Shown here piece after piece: positions 48,992-55,773 of a stretch of 64,000 nt of DNA. A program made the translations under genes and the position numbers. Numbering within the stretch: the first letter of the stretch is position 1; each line of letters begins with the position of its first letter. The stretch lies in NCBI RefSeq assembly GCF_900105905.1, contig NZ_FNSV01000005.1, forward strand, positions 3,596,001-3,660,000. The letters run 5' to 3'. The notes below the pieces were generated by a model that was not told the DNA's origin, did not search any database, and saw only the letters and a list, made by a program, of their open reading frames with translations. Origin of the DNA: Rhodococcus koreensis (lineage in GTDB: Bacteria; Actinomycetota; Actinomycetes; Mycobacteriales; Mycobacteriaceae).

Positions 48992-49008
48992 CTGGGAGGT
49001 TCCTGTGA
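48992..49008 (-). promoter_or_regulatory. PhoP-box-like direct repeat before phoP
   Basis: On the minus strand the site reads TCACAG-GAACC-TCCCAG, close to the mycobacterial PhoP consensus of two TCACAG half-sites spaced by five bases. A third, looser half (AGGAAACC) follows toward the gene. Confidence 0.7.
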
Positions 49009-49046
49009 GCCGGTGCGGCCGGCCCTGGCCGGACGGATTCCGATCG

Positions 49047-49154
49047 TCAGTTGACGACGATATTGAGGTTGAACACTACCCCGCCGAACGTCAGGATCGT
49101 GTTGGCCAATCCGAGTGTGACACCACTGTTGAGCGCCCCGAGCAGTCCCAGCAT
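49047..49154 (-). CDS. Small hydrophobic peptide 1 (35 aa), paralogue of peptide 2
   Basis: A 35-codon gene with a strong GGAGG ribosome site. ATGATG offers starts at 49157 and 49154; the second has the better spacing. The product begins MLGLLGALNSGVTLGLANTI and continues LTFGGVVFNLNIVVN. It is hydrophobic, uncharged apart from the termini, and has no cysteine. It matches peptide 2 (49445-49552) at 26 of 34 aligned residues, which is strong evidence that both are translated and selected. A shared promoter-like word, GACANTAAGTCA, lies upstream of both. No family recognised; it ends 39 bp from the PhoP box of phoP. Confidence 0.75.
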   Translation of the reverse strand: MLGLLGALNSGVTLGLANTILTFGGVVFNLNIVVN

Positions 49155-49216
49155 CATGACCTCCATCGTCGCCCCGGTGAAGGGGTGTTTGCGCGCTGTC
49201 CGTACGCGTTGCGGAT

Positions 49217-49228
49217 GACACTAAGTCA
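49217..49228 (-). promoter_or_regulatory. Shared upstream element of peptide gene 1
   Basis: GACACTAAGTCA on the plus strand, about 60 bp upstream of the peptide 1 start, matches GACAATAAGTCA upstream of peptide 2 at 11 of 12 positions and at a similar distance. It is probably part of the promoter or an activator site. Confidence 0.5.
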
Positions 49229-49383
49229 CGTTCGACAAATTCGTGGCGACACGCGCACGCAATTTCCCTGAATAAAATCACCCATTCTTCTCGAGCGAAA
49301 AAGGATGAAATTCCGGGCGCATGAGCGAGGATGGGACAGTTGCTCTCCCGCGCCCCGGCGCTCACGGTCGCCGCACAACGCGA

Positions 49384-49414
49384 CAACCCCGCCGTCGAGC
49401 CGACGGCGGGGTTG
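49384..49414. terminator. Hairpin after peptide gene 2
   Basis: CAACCCCGCCGTCG pairs perfectly with CGACGGCGGGGTTG around AGC. It lies 31 bp beyond the stop of peptide gene 2 and should separate its transcript from peptide gene 1. Confidence 0.75.
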
Positions 49415-49444
49415 CGACCGGAGTTGTCTTGACAGGCAGGAAGT

Positions 49445-49552
49445 TCAGGCGACGACGTTCAGGTTGAGCACCACTCCGCCGAACGTGCCGATCGTGTTGG
49501 CGAGTCCGAGGGTGAAAGCGCTGTTGATTGCGGCGAGCAGTCCGAGCATCAT
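49445..49552 (-). CDS. Small hydrophobic peptide 2 (35 aa), paralogue of peptide 1
   Basis: A 35-codon gene starting at ATG 49552, with GAGGA 5 bp upstream. The product begins MMLGLLAAINSAFTLGLANT and ends IGTFGGVVLNLNVVA. It differs from peptide 1 mainly by conservative swaps (Gly/Ala, Ile/Leu/Val, Phe/Leu) while TLGLANTI, TFGGVV and NLN are kept. The alternating polar/hydrophobic tail could form a beta strand. Candidates are a membrane-active or envelope peptide, a signal or a small regulator; nothing in the sequence decides among them. Confidence 0.75.
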   Translation of the reverse strand: MMLGLLAAINSAFTLGLANTIGTFGGVVLNLNVVA

Positions 49553-49604
49553 GATGTTCCTCGTTATCTTCCGTGGTATACGCACAGAATTCACTGTCGC
49601 GCTC

Positions 49605-49616
49605 GACAATAAGTCA
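49605..49616 (-). promoter_or_regulatory. Shared upstream element of peptide gene 2
   Basis: GACAATAAGTCA, about 53 bp upstream of the peptide 2 start; see the matching word at 49217. Confidence 0.5.
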
Positions 49617-49745
49617 GCAGGTCTCGATCTGCGAGATATTCGGTGCATTCCCGCGCCGTGCGCGCGGAGCGAGCCTGTGGAGTCGCTCACCACTCACGGG
49701 CGCGGAGCGCGTCTTTGGGTACCGTGGAATTCGTCGACACGACAT

Positions 49746-49786
49746 CCGGACGAGCGCACCGTACCCGGCCAGCGACAAGACGGTGC
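49746..49786 (+). ncRNA. Guanidine-III riboswitch
   Basis: The conserved class III (ykkC-III) pattern is present: CCGGACGAG, then GCACCGT, ACCCGG, and ACAAGACGGTGC. P1 forms between CCGG at 49746-49749 and CCGG at 49765-49768; P2 pairs GCACCGT (49756-49762) with ACGGTGC (49780-49786), giving the class's pseudoknot. The RNA ends 2 bases before the GGAGG of the SugE-like gene, so guanidine binding should control translation. Known members of this class precede guanidine exporters in actinobacteria. Confidence 0.93.
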
Positions 49787-49799
49787 CCGGAGGTTTGTC

Positions 49800-50114
49800 A
49801 TGGCGTGGATCGTGCTCGTGCTGTCGGGGGTTCTGGAGGCTGTCTGGGCCACCGCCCTCGGCCGGTCGGAGGGATTCAGCAAGCTCGGGCCCAGCATCGT
49901 CTTCGGCGTCGCCCTGGTCTTCAGCATGGCGGGTCTGGCCTACGCGATGCGCAGTCTCCCCACCGGAACGTCGTACGCGGTGTGGGTCGGCATCGGCGCG
50001 GCGCTGACGGTCGGGTTCGCGATGCTGACGGGCGCCGAGAGTGCCACGCCGGTGAAGATTCTGCTGATCCTGGGCATCGTGGGATGCGTCGTCGGACTGA
50101 AGGCTCTGCACTGA
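49800..50114 (+). CDS. SMR-family guanidinium exporter (SugE/Gdx type)
   Basis: A 104-residue four-helix small multidrug resistance protein. The membrane-embedded glutamate is in LSGVLEAVWATAL at residue 13, as in SugE/Gdx. Helix 2-3 contains MRSLPTGTSYAVWVGIGAAL and the C-terminus is ILGIVGCVVGLKALH. The SugE branch exports guanidinium in exchange for protons rather than acting on bulky drugs. The guanidine-III riboswitch directly upstream supports this role. ATG 49800 follows GGAGG by 6 bp. Confidence 0.93.
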   Translation: MAWIVLVLSGVLEAVWATALGRSEGFSKLGPSIVFGVALVFSMAGLAYAMRSLPTGTSYAVWVGIGAALTVGFAMLTGAESATPVKILLILGIVGCVVGLKALH

Positions 50115-50162
50115 CCTGATCGACACGCTCGATGATTGTGTGTCGCGGGTTACAGTAACTCC

Positions 50163-50969
50163 ATGAACCTGGTGTCGTTGATGACCCTCCCGGTGCGTGC
50201 CGGTCTCGCGGCGGCCGATGTCGGTCTCGGTATCGCCGAGGCCGCCCTCGTGTCGGTGCGGACCGCGGTCGCCGGGACCGGCGTGGTCACGGGAATGAGC
50301 ACCCAGGGGAGCCCGCTGCAGGTGATCAGCCAACTGTCGTCGCTGGCGGCCAACGACCGGCCGCTCGGGCAGGCCCTCCAGCCGGGCGGTCCGCTCGATC
50401 GTCTCCTCGCCCCGGGCGGCCCCGTCGACCGTCTCACGTCGGAGGGCGGCACCCTCGAACGACTGCTCGAGCCGGGTGGGCCGCTCGAGCGGGTCCTCGC
50501 CAAGGACGGCCCGCTCGACCGGGTCCTCGCCGAGGACGGCACCCTGGAGCGACTGCTCGCGAAAGACGGCCTGCTCGACCGTCTCACCGCCGAGCAGGGA
50601 CCCCTCGAACGGCTGACTGCGCAGGACGGCGCGGTCGAACGGCTCACGGCGCCGGGCGGACTGGTGGATCGGGCGCTCGCCGAGAACGGCATCCTCGACA
50701 CACTGCTGTCAGAGGGCGGCGCGTTCGAACGCCTCATCGCCGAGGGCGGCCCGCTCGATCAGATCGTGGCACTGTCCGAGACGTTGACGGCGCTGGCGCC
50801 CAACCTCGAGCGGATGAGCGCGAGCGTCGACCTGCTGCAGGAGACGGTGGGGGTTCTCAGCGCCGCCGTCGGGCCGCTCGGTGAACTGGCGGGCAAGTTG
50901 CCGGGGCGCTGGCTCAACAAGGGCAAGGGCGACCGTCCGGGCGTCGACTACACCCTCGGCCCCGCCTGA
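50163..50969 (+). CDS. Decapeptide-repeat protein of unknown function
   Basis: A 268-residue protein. The N-terminal 60 residues contain an amphipathic or membrane-associating stretch (VSLMTLPVRAGLAAADVGLG). Then come about 13 tandem 10-residue repeats (residues 72-205) of the type GGPLDRLLAP, in which Gly-x-Leu-(D/E)-R-Leu is kept and the rest varies. A leucine-rich helical part (SETLTALAPNLERMSASVDL) and a basic tail follow. The regular helix-turn pattern suggests an extended scaffold or lipid-surface protein, comparable to phasin-like proteins, but no function is known. No signal peptide is evident. Confidence 0.82.
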   Translation: MNLVSLMTLPVRAGLAAADVGLGIAEAALVSVRTAVAGTGVVTGMSTQGSPLQVISQLSSLAANDRPLGQALQPGGPLDRLLAPGGPVDRLTSEGGTLERLLEPGGPLERVLAKDGPLDRVLAEDGTLERLLAKDGLLDRLTAEQGPLERLTAQDGAVERLTAPGGLVDRALAENGILDTLLSEGGAFERLIAEGGPLDQIVALSETLTALAPNLERMSASVDLLQETVGVLSAAVGPLGELAGKLPGRWLNKGKGDRPGVDYTLGPA

Positions 50970-51042
50970 CGCTGTCCGCTCGGGACGGCCTGGGAGCGAC
51001 CGGCCGACACTGACCGACACCTGCCTCTGGTATGTATTTCGC

Positions 51043-51393
51043 ATGACACGAACCATCGTTGCGCTGTTGATCCCGGCCGCCCTGCTGCTCGGGGCGTGCA
51101 GTTCCGAATCGACCACCACCGACGCCGAGTCCACGGCGAGCGCAACGACCGAGGCCACCGAGGCGTCCTCCGCAGGCCTGCCCGCCGTCGCGGACCTGTG
51201 CAAAGGCCTCCTCCAGTACGCGAAGGGCGCCGAGGCCCGCGCGCAGCAGAGCGGCGAGACGTTCGACCGCACGAAGGCCCTCGACGACCTCTTCACCCAG
51301 TCGGCCGAGACGGCGGAGTGGAAGGACGCTCCGCAGGAGCGCAAGGATCAGATGATCCAGGCCTACGACGCCGCCAAGACCGGGGCCTGCTGA
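51043..51393 (+). CDS. Small lipoprotein of unknown function
   Basis: A 116-residue exported lipoprotein. The signal peptide MTRTIVALLIPAALLLGACS has a good lipobox, followed by a Ser/Thr-rich linker and a helical domain (LPAVADLCKGLLQYAKGAEA ... YDAAKTGAC) with two cysteines that could form a disulphide. No ribosome site is seen before the ATG at 51043, and a TATGTAT word 10 bp upstream could be a -10 element, so the mRNA may be leaderless. Family not recognised. Confidence 0.75.
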   Translation: MTRTIVALLIPAALLLGACSSESTTTDAESTASATTEATEASSAGLPAVADLCKGLLQYAKGAEARAQQSGETFDRTKALDDLFTQSAETAEWKDAPQERKDQMIQAYDAAKTGAC

Positions 51394-51448
51394 CCCGTCC
51401 CTCGATCAAGGACCGGAACTGTCCTCAATCCTTCGTAGCGTGGTCTGC

Positions 51449-52612
51449 ATGACCGACACGACGAAGTCCATCCGACCGTTTCGCATCGACATCGCGCAGG
51501 CGCAACTCGACGATCTCGCCGCACGACTCGCGCGGACCCGGTTCGGCACCCCGCTCCCGGGTGACGACTGGAAAACCGGGGTGCCCACGTCCTACCTGGT
51601 CGAACTCGTCGCGTACTGGCGCGACGAGTTCGACTGGCGGGCACAGGAGAAATCGCTCAACACCTTCCCGCAGTTCGTGACCGAGATCGACGGGCAGAAC
51701 ATCCACTTTCTGCACGTCCGCTCACCCGAACCGGACGCACTGCCCCTGGTCCTCACCCACGGCTGGCCGGGTTCGTTCGTCGAGTTCCTCGACGTGATCG
51801 GGCCCCTCACCGACCCCGTGGCGCACGGTGGCAACCCCGCGGACGCATTCCACGTGGTGGTGCCGTCGCTGCCCGGATTCGGATTCTCGGGACCGGTCCG
51901 CGAATCGGGCTGGAACATCCACCGGATCGCCGGGGCGTGGGCGGAGCTGATGAGCCGGCTCGGATACGACCGTTACGGGGTCCAGGGCGGCGACATCGGC
52001 GCGGGCGTCTCGCCCGAGGTCGCCCGCATCGCCCGGGACGCGGTGGCCGGGGTGCACCTCAACGGCAACATCGGGGTTCCCGTCCACGACGTGGACGAGG
52101 CGGAGCGGGCGAGCCTGACACCGCTGGAGCGGGACCGCCTGGACCGGGTGTTGCGGTTCCTGACCGACGAGTTCGGCTACATCTCCATCCAGTCGACGCG
52201 ACCTGCGACGCTCGGTGCCGCGCTCGCCGATTCACCGGTCGGTCAGCTCGCTTGGATCGTCGACAAGTTCCGCGAGTGGACGCATCCGCGGGAGGCGCTC
52301 CCCCACGACGTCGTCGGCATCGACCGCCTGCTCACCAACGTCATGTTGTACTGGCTGACCGACACCGCGTCCTCGGCCGCGTACGTCGGCTACATGCAGG
52401 AATCTTCTTGGGGCACCGCCAATTCCGTGTCCGGCATCCCGACCGCCGTCATCGTCTTCGCCCACGACGTCGGCATCCGCCGCTACGCGGAGCGGGAGCA
52501 TGCGATCACGCGGTGGACCGACGTCGAGGATCGCGGCGGCCACTTCGCCGCACTCGAGGAGCCCGCGACCCTGACTGCGGACATCCGGGACTTCTTCGCC
52601 GGACTTCGCTGA
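51449..52612 (+). CDS. Epoxide hydrolase (EHN-domain type)
   Basis: A 387-residue soluble epoxide hydrolase. An N-terminal EHN domain (IRPFRIDIAQAQLDDLAARL ... YWRDEFDWRAQEKSLN) precedes an alpha/beta-hydrolase core. The oxyanion HGWPGS is at about residue 105, the nucleophile Asp is in VQGGDIGAGV at about 180, and the His is in DRGGHFAALEEP near the C-terminus. It converts an epoxide to a diol through an Asp ester. The ATG at 51449 is used; an in-frame start three codons earlier has no better ribosome site. Confidence 0.9.
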   Translation: MTDTTKSIRPFRIDIAQAQLDDLAARLARTRFGTPLPGDDWKTGVPTSYLVELVAYWRDEFDWRAQEKSLNTFPQFVTEIDGQNIHFLHVRSPEPDALPLVLTHGWPGSFVEFLDVIGPLTDPVAHGGNPADAFHVVVPSLPGFGFSGPVRESGWNIHRIAGAWAELMSRLGYDRYGVQGGDIGAGVSPEVARIARDAVAGVHLNGNIGVPVHDVDEAERASLTPLERDRLDRVLRFLTDEFGYISIQSTRPATLGAALADSPVGQLAWIVDKFREWTHPREALPHDVVGIDRLLTNVMLYWLTDTASSAAYVGYMQESSWGTANSVSGIPTAVIVFAHDVGIRRYAEREHAITRWTDVEDRGGHFAALEEPATLTADIRDFFAGLR

Positions 52613-52627
52613 GCGGATCCGGAGCGG

Positions 52628-52858
52628 TCAGATCAGGCTCGAGATGAGGAAGGCGGCAAGCAGCACGCCGACGAGAACGGATCCGGCGGTGGCGGCCGCG
52701 AGGACCACCGAACCGGTCACGGCCATTGCCGGCGCCGCCGCGACGAGGGCGGCGACGAGCGCGGTTCCGAGCGAGAAGCGGCGGTCGGGCTCTGCCTGCC
52801 GGTCCTTCGCGTGCCGGGCACTGTGCGTGCGGAATGCATTGTGGGCCGTGAGGGTCAT
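52628..52858 (-). CDS. Small membrane protein
   Basis: A 76-residue protein with a charged N-terminus (HSARHAKDRQAEPDRRFSLG) and two hydrophobic segments (TALVAALVAAAPAMAVTGSV; AATAGSVLVGVLLAAFLISS). No family recognised. It is downstream of the first short MerR gene on the same strand, 90 bp after its stop, and may be its target or partner. The second MerR gene likewise has a small hydrophobic protein gene nearby. Confidence 0.65.
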   Translation of the reverse strand: MTLTAHNAFRTHSARHAKDRQAEPDRRFSLGTALVAALVAAAPAMAVTGSVVLAAATAGSVLVGVLLAAFLISSLI

Positions 52859-52948
52859 GATTCTTTGTCCCGTCTGGAGTCGAATGCGGGGCCAGAGTCG
52901 GAGCCCTGGCGGGTACAGAGTTCACCTCCCCGGCGCAGTGGTGGATCA

Positions 52949-53251
52949 CTATCCGGGCGTGCGGCCCGGCCCGTCCAGCCGGGACGCCAGTTCGGCGTTC
53001 TCGGATTCGAGCGCGAGGATGCGCCGAATGCCGGCGACGTTCACACCGTCGTCCATGAGCTGAGCGATGCGTGCCAGCCTGATCAGGTCGTCGTCGCTGT
53101 ATCTGCGGGTGCCGCCGCTGGTCCGGGCGGGGGTGAGCAACCCCCGCCGCTCGTACAGGCGGAGAGTCTGCGGGCCGATGCCCGTCAACTCCGACGTCAC
53201 CGCAATTCCGTAGACCCCGCGACGTGAGCGGGGCAGGACGTCGATGGTCAT
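52949..53251 (-). CDS. Short MerR-family regulator 1 (HspR-like)
   Basis: A 100-residue MerR protein with only the DNA-binding domain and a short coiled tail. Core sequences are VYGIAVTSELTGIGPQTLRL, RLGL-like YERRGLLTPART, GGTRRYSDDD and GVNVAGIRRILALE. This is the HspR-like arrangement without an effector domain. ATG 53251 follows GGGAG. It is about 60 percent identical to the regulator at 53888-54214. A 24-bp dyad shared with that gene's promoter lies 54 bp upstream. Confidence 0.88.
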   Translation of the reverse strand: MTIDVLPRSRRGVYGIAVTSELTGIGPQTLRLYERRGLLTPARTSGGTRRYSDDDLIRLARIAQLMDDGVNVAGIRRILALESENAELASRLDGPGRTPG

Positions 53252-53304
53252 AACAGGCTCCCTTCTGCTTAAGGAACACCTGATATTAACACGCAAATGA
53301 AATG

Positions 53305-53328
53305 AATCTGCATTCGTAAATACAGATT
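53305..53328. promoter_or_regulatory. Candidate MerR operator A
   Basis: AATCT-N14-AGATT with the inner word CATTCGTAAATAC. It matches site B at 54378 at 18 of 24 positions with identical spacing. It sits between MerR 1 and the divergent gene at 53493. Confidence 0.6.
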
Positions 53329-53492
53329 TTGCATCTCGGACCCGTCATGCCTGGCCGGCGGCCGCCAAGACGACCATCGGGTCACGTAATCTCGGACCCG
53401 AACCGAACACGAACCGCCACCGACCCCGGACGGATTCGTCGAGGTGTCGTGGCCGTGAGCGCCGCGGCCTCTGTGCGAGAGACGAGAAGACG

Positions 53493-53876
53493 GTGCCCCG
53501 TACTCAGGAACACGCAGATCGCTACCGCGACGCCCTCACGGCGCTCGCCGCGGCCACGCAGCGACCGGCCAACGTGGTCAACACCGGTGCGGGCTACGCG
53601 ATCCGGGTCGACTTCGAGTTCAACCGGTACCTTCTCGCGTCGAATGCCACCGACGGACTGACCGACGCCGTCGAGGACGCGTCCGAGTGGAGGGTCAGCC
53701 TGTTCCAGGGCGCCGCCGACGGCACGTCCGACGAATTGCTGGCCACCGCCGGGCACGCGTGGCTGGTCGACGCATTCGACCTCGCGTTCGCCGACATCCG
53801 GGCCGAAGGTAAATGGCAGTCGGCCGACGCGTCGTTCGACGAGTTCAACCCCACGAACGACCAGTCTGCGAGCTGA
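53493..53876 (+). CDS. Hypothetical protein
   Basis: A 127-residue soluble acidic protein starting at GTG (MPRTQEHADRYRDALTALAA), with YAIRVDFEFNRYLLASNATD, SEWRVSLFQGAADGTSDELL and an acidic tail. No family recognised. It lies between the two short MerR genes, divergent from the first and convergent with the second (11 bp between stops), with operator A in its promoter region, so it is a likely target of these regulators. Confidence 0.7.
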   Translation: MPRTQEHADRYRDALTALAAATQRPANVVNTGAGYAIRVDFEFNRYLLASNATDGLTDAVEDASEWRVSLFQGAADGTSDELLATAGHAWLVDAFDLAFADIRAEGKWQSADASFDEFNPTNDQSAS

Positions 53877-53887
53877 TCCGGCGCCGC

Positions 53888-54214
53888 TCAGGCGCGGTCC
53901 GGGACCTCGGATCGGACGAGTTGCTCGAGTTCGGCGTTCCGCGCCGCGAGGACCGCGTTCTCGGCCTCGAGCCGAAGGATCTGGCCGATGCCGATGAGAT
54001 TGACTCCTGCGGCGACGAGTTCGGTGATCTTCTGGAGGCGCGCGACATCGTCCTCGCTGTACCGGCGTGTGCCACCGCCCGTGCGAGTCGGTGTGATCAA
54101 CCCGCGCCGCTCGTACAGGCGCAGCGTCTGTGGTCCGATACCCGTCAGTTCCGACGTTACCGAGATCCCGTATACACCCCGCTGCGAACGAAGCGGCATA
54201 TGAGAGGACGTCAC
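53888..54214 (-). CDS. Short MerR-family regulator 2 (HspR-like)
   Basis: A 108-residue MerR protein, paralogue of the one at 52949, with VYGISVTSELTGIGPQTLRL, YERRGLITPTRTGGGTRRYS and GVNLIGIGQILRLEAENAVL. The tail is a short coiled coil. The start is GTG 54214 because GGGAG lies upstream at normal distance and the resulting N-terminus aligns with the paralogue; an ATG at 54199 is internal. Operator B lies 164 bp upstream in the gap shared with the small gene at 54439. Confidence 0.88.
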   Translation of the reverse strand: MTSSHMPLRSQRGVYGISVTSELTGIGPQTLRLYERRGLITPTRTGGGTRRYSEDDVARLQKITELVAAGVNLIGIGQILRLEAENAVLAARNAELEQLVRSEVPDRA

Positions 54215-54377
54215 CGGGTCTCCCTTCTTCTCAGGGCACATCAACCTTAGCAAGCGCCGGTGGACACAATATGCCGCGGGGCGCGCAGGTTCGCTCCGGA
54301 ATGCCCACACCCCCGCGGGGCTGGACCAGCAATCTTGCCGATTCGGCTTGAACTTCCCGTCCGACCGCTGTAGAACA

Positions 54378-54401
54378 AATCTATATTCTTCAACGCAGAT
54401 T
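54378..54401. promoter_or_regulatory. Candidate MerR operator B
   Basis: AATCT-N14-AGATT with the inner word TATTCTTCAACGC; the second member of the pair described at 53305. It lies 37 bp before the small gene at 54439. Confidence 0.6.
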
Positions 54402-54438
54402 AGTTCTCACGACGAGGCCGCACGAAGGAGAACCGCAG

Positions 54439-54582
54439 ATGACCACCCACGACCCTCAGAGCACTCCCCACGACGGGGAGGTCCTCGTTCTCGGTGCAGG
54501 CAGCGGCGGAGCGATCGCCGGCGGCCTGATCGCCACGCTGGCGCTCAGCGCGCTCACTCTCCTCTCGTCCCTGCCGACGTGA
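54439..54582 (+). CDS. Small hydrophobic protein (47 aa)
   Basis: A 47-codon gene with AAGGAG 8 bp before the ATG. The product starts MTTHDPQSTPHDGEVLVLGA, then GSGGAIAGGLIATLALSALT, ending LLSSLPT: a short acidic head and one likely transmembrane helix. No family recognised. Operator B is just upstream, which links it to the short MerR regulators. Confidence 0.6.
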   Translation: MTTHDPQSTPHDGEVLVLGAGSGGAIAGGLIATLALSALTLLSSLPT

Positions 54583-54665
54583 CCGGACACCCCGACACCC
54601 GCACCCGTTCGACACCGACACAGACCCAGACACAGACTCTTCGCACACGACAGGACGCAGCCCTC

Positions 54666-54809
54666 ATGCCCGCCAGCTCCGCATTCCACGCTTCCGCCAC
54701 CAGCACCACGCGCGGCGGAGCCACGATGAGCACCGAGGAAATCAAGGCCCGGATCGAGGCGATGTTCGCCGACGAGGCCGCAGACACGTCCCCCGCACTC
54801 GTCGAATAG
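54666..54809 (+). CDS. Small acidic protein (47 aa, or 27 aa from an internal start)
   Basis: A short frame ending in MSTEEIKARIEAMFADEAAD then TSPALVE. A CGGAG site sits before the internal ATG at 54726, which would give a 27-residue acidic helical peptide; the ATG at 54666 gives 47 residues with a Ser/Thr/Ala-rich head. It lies 43 bp before the SigF-like sigma gene. Low confidence: size and composition are the only evidence. Confidence 0.4.
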   Translation: MPASSAFHASATSTTRGGATMSTEEIKARIEAMFADEAADTSPALVE

Positions 54810-54852
54810 CGACGCCATCGCCGATGCCGGCAGGTCAGAGAAGGGCAGAGCC

Positions 54853-55773
54853 ATGAAAGTGTCCACCCCGCTCGTCGAACCATCGCTCGAAATCCGACGC
54901 ATCCCCACGCGGTCGAAGCCGGTGCATCGCACGAAGTCCGCAGCCGACGCCGACGCCGCACGAGTAGAGCTACGGCAGGCCCGAAACGAGACCGCGCGCC
55001 GCGAGCGTGACCAGTATCGTGACGTGCCCGCGCAGTGCGAGGCCATCGGCCGGCTCGCCGCCTCCGACCCCCGCCGCGAACTGCTGCGACAGCGACTGAT
55101 CGAGCGGTGCCTGCCGCTCGCCGAACACATCGCCCGGCGTTTCCTCGGTCGCGGAGAACCCCTCGACGACCTGATCCAGGTCGCCCGCATCGGTCTGGTC
55201 AAGGCAGTCGACCATTTCGACGCCCGCTGCGGGGCGAACTTCGTGTCGTACGCCGTCCCGACGATCACCGGCGAAGTCCGCAGGCACTTCCGCGACACGG
55301 GATGGGCGATGCGCGTCCCGCGCAGCATGCAGGAACTGCACCTTTCCCTCACGACCGCGACGACCGAACTGACCACCACACTCGGACGCGCCCCGACGGC
55401 GAGCGAATTGGCCGAGGCCCTCGGGATCGACAAGGAGGAGGTGGTCCGGGGCCTCCGGGTTGCCGACGCCTACAGCACCCTGTCCGTCGATTTCCCGCTC
55501 GGCGAGGACGAGCGCCCGCTGTCGGAGACGATCGGCGACGTCGACCCGTCCCTCGCACACGTCGAGGACCACGTGGTTCTCGAGCCGCTGCTGGGATCCC
55601 TTCCCGACCTCGAACGCACCGTCCTCGTTCTGCGGTTCTTCGGCAACATGACCCAGTCGCAGATCGCCGCTCGGGTGGGCGTCTCGCAGATGCAGGTGTC
55701 CCGGCTGCTGAACAAAACCCTGGCGGACCTGCGCGGGAAACTCGCCGACGCCAGCGGTCAGATGCCCGGGTAG
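54853..55773 (+). CDS. SigF/SigB-type RNA polymerase sigma factor
   Basis: A 306-residue group 3 sigma factor. Region 2 includes ERCLPLAEHIARRFLGRGEP, LDDLIQVARIGLVKAVDHFD and NFVSYAVPTITGEVRRHFRD. Region 3 is VPRSMQELHLSLTTATTELT and region 4 is FFGNMTQSQIAARVGVSQMQ with VSRLLNKTLADLR. The N-terminal 60 residues are a basic extension. Actinobacterial SigF proteins direct stress and stationary-phase genes and are usually held by an RsbW-like anti-sigma factor; no such gene is adjacent here. The 3' end overlaps the convergent oxidoreductase gene by 16 bp. Confidence 0.9.
   Translation: MKVSTPLVEPSLEIRRIPTRSKPVHRTKSAADADAARVELRQARNETARRERDQYRDVPAQCEAIGRLAASDPRRELLRQRLIERCLPLAEHIARRFLGRGEPLDDLIQVARIGLVKAVDHFDARCGANFVSYAVPTITGEVRRHFRDTGWAMRVPRSMQELHLSLTTATTELTTTLGRAPTASELAEALGIDKEEVVRGLRVADAYSTLSVDFPLGEDERPLSETIGDVDPSLAHVEDHVVLEPLLGSLPDLERTVLVLRFFGNMTQSQIAARVGVSQMQVSRLLNKTLADLRGKLADASGQMPG

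Larger units (their letters stand above)
49155..49444. other. Intergenic region between the two peptide genes
   Basis: 290 bp without a credible coding frame. It holds the upstream element and promoter of peptide 1, an A/T-rich stretch near 49260-49305 that is unusual for this genome, and a hairpin at 49384-49414. No remnant of a third peptide copy is seen. Confidence 0.6.

Noticed and set aside
49305..50114. Long N-terminally extended form of the SMR transporter
   Set aside because: The extension would translate the riboswitch and the antisense of peptide gene 2; a GGAGG site precedes ATG 49800.
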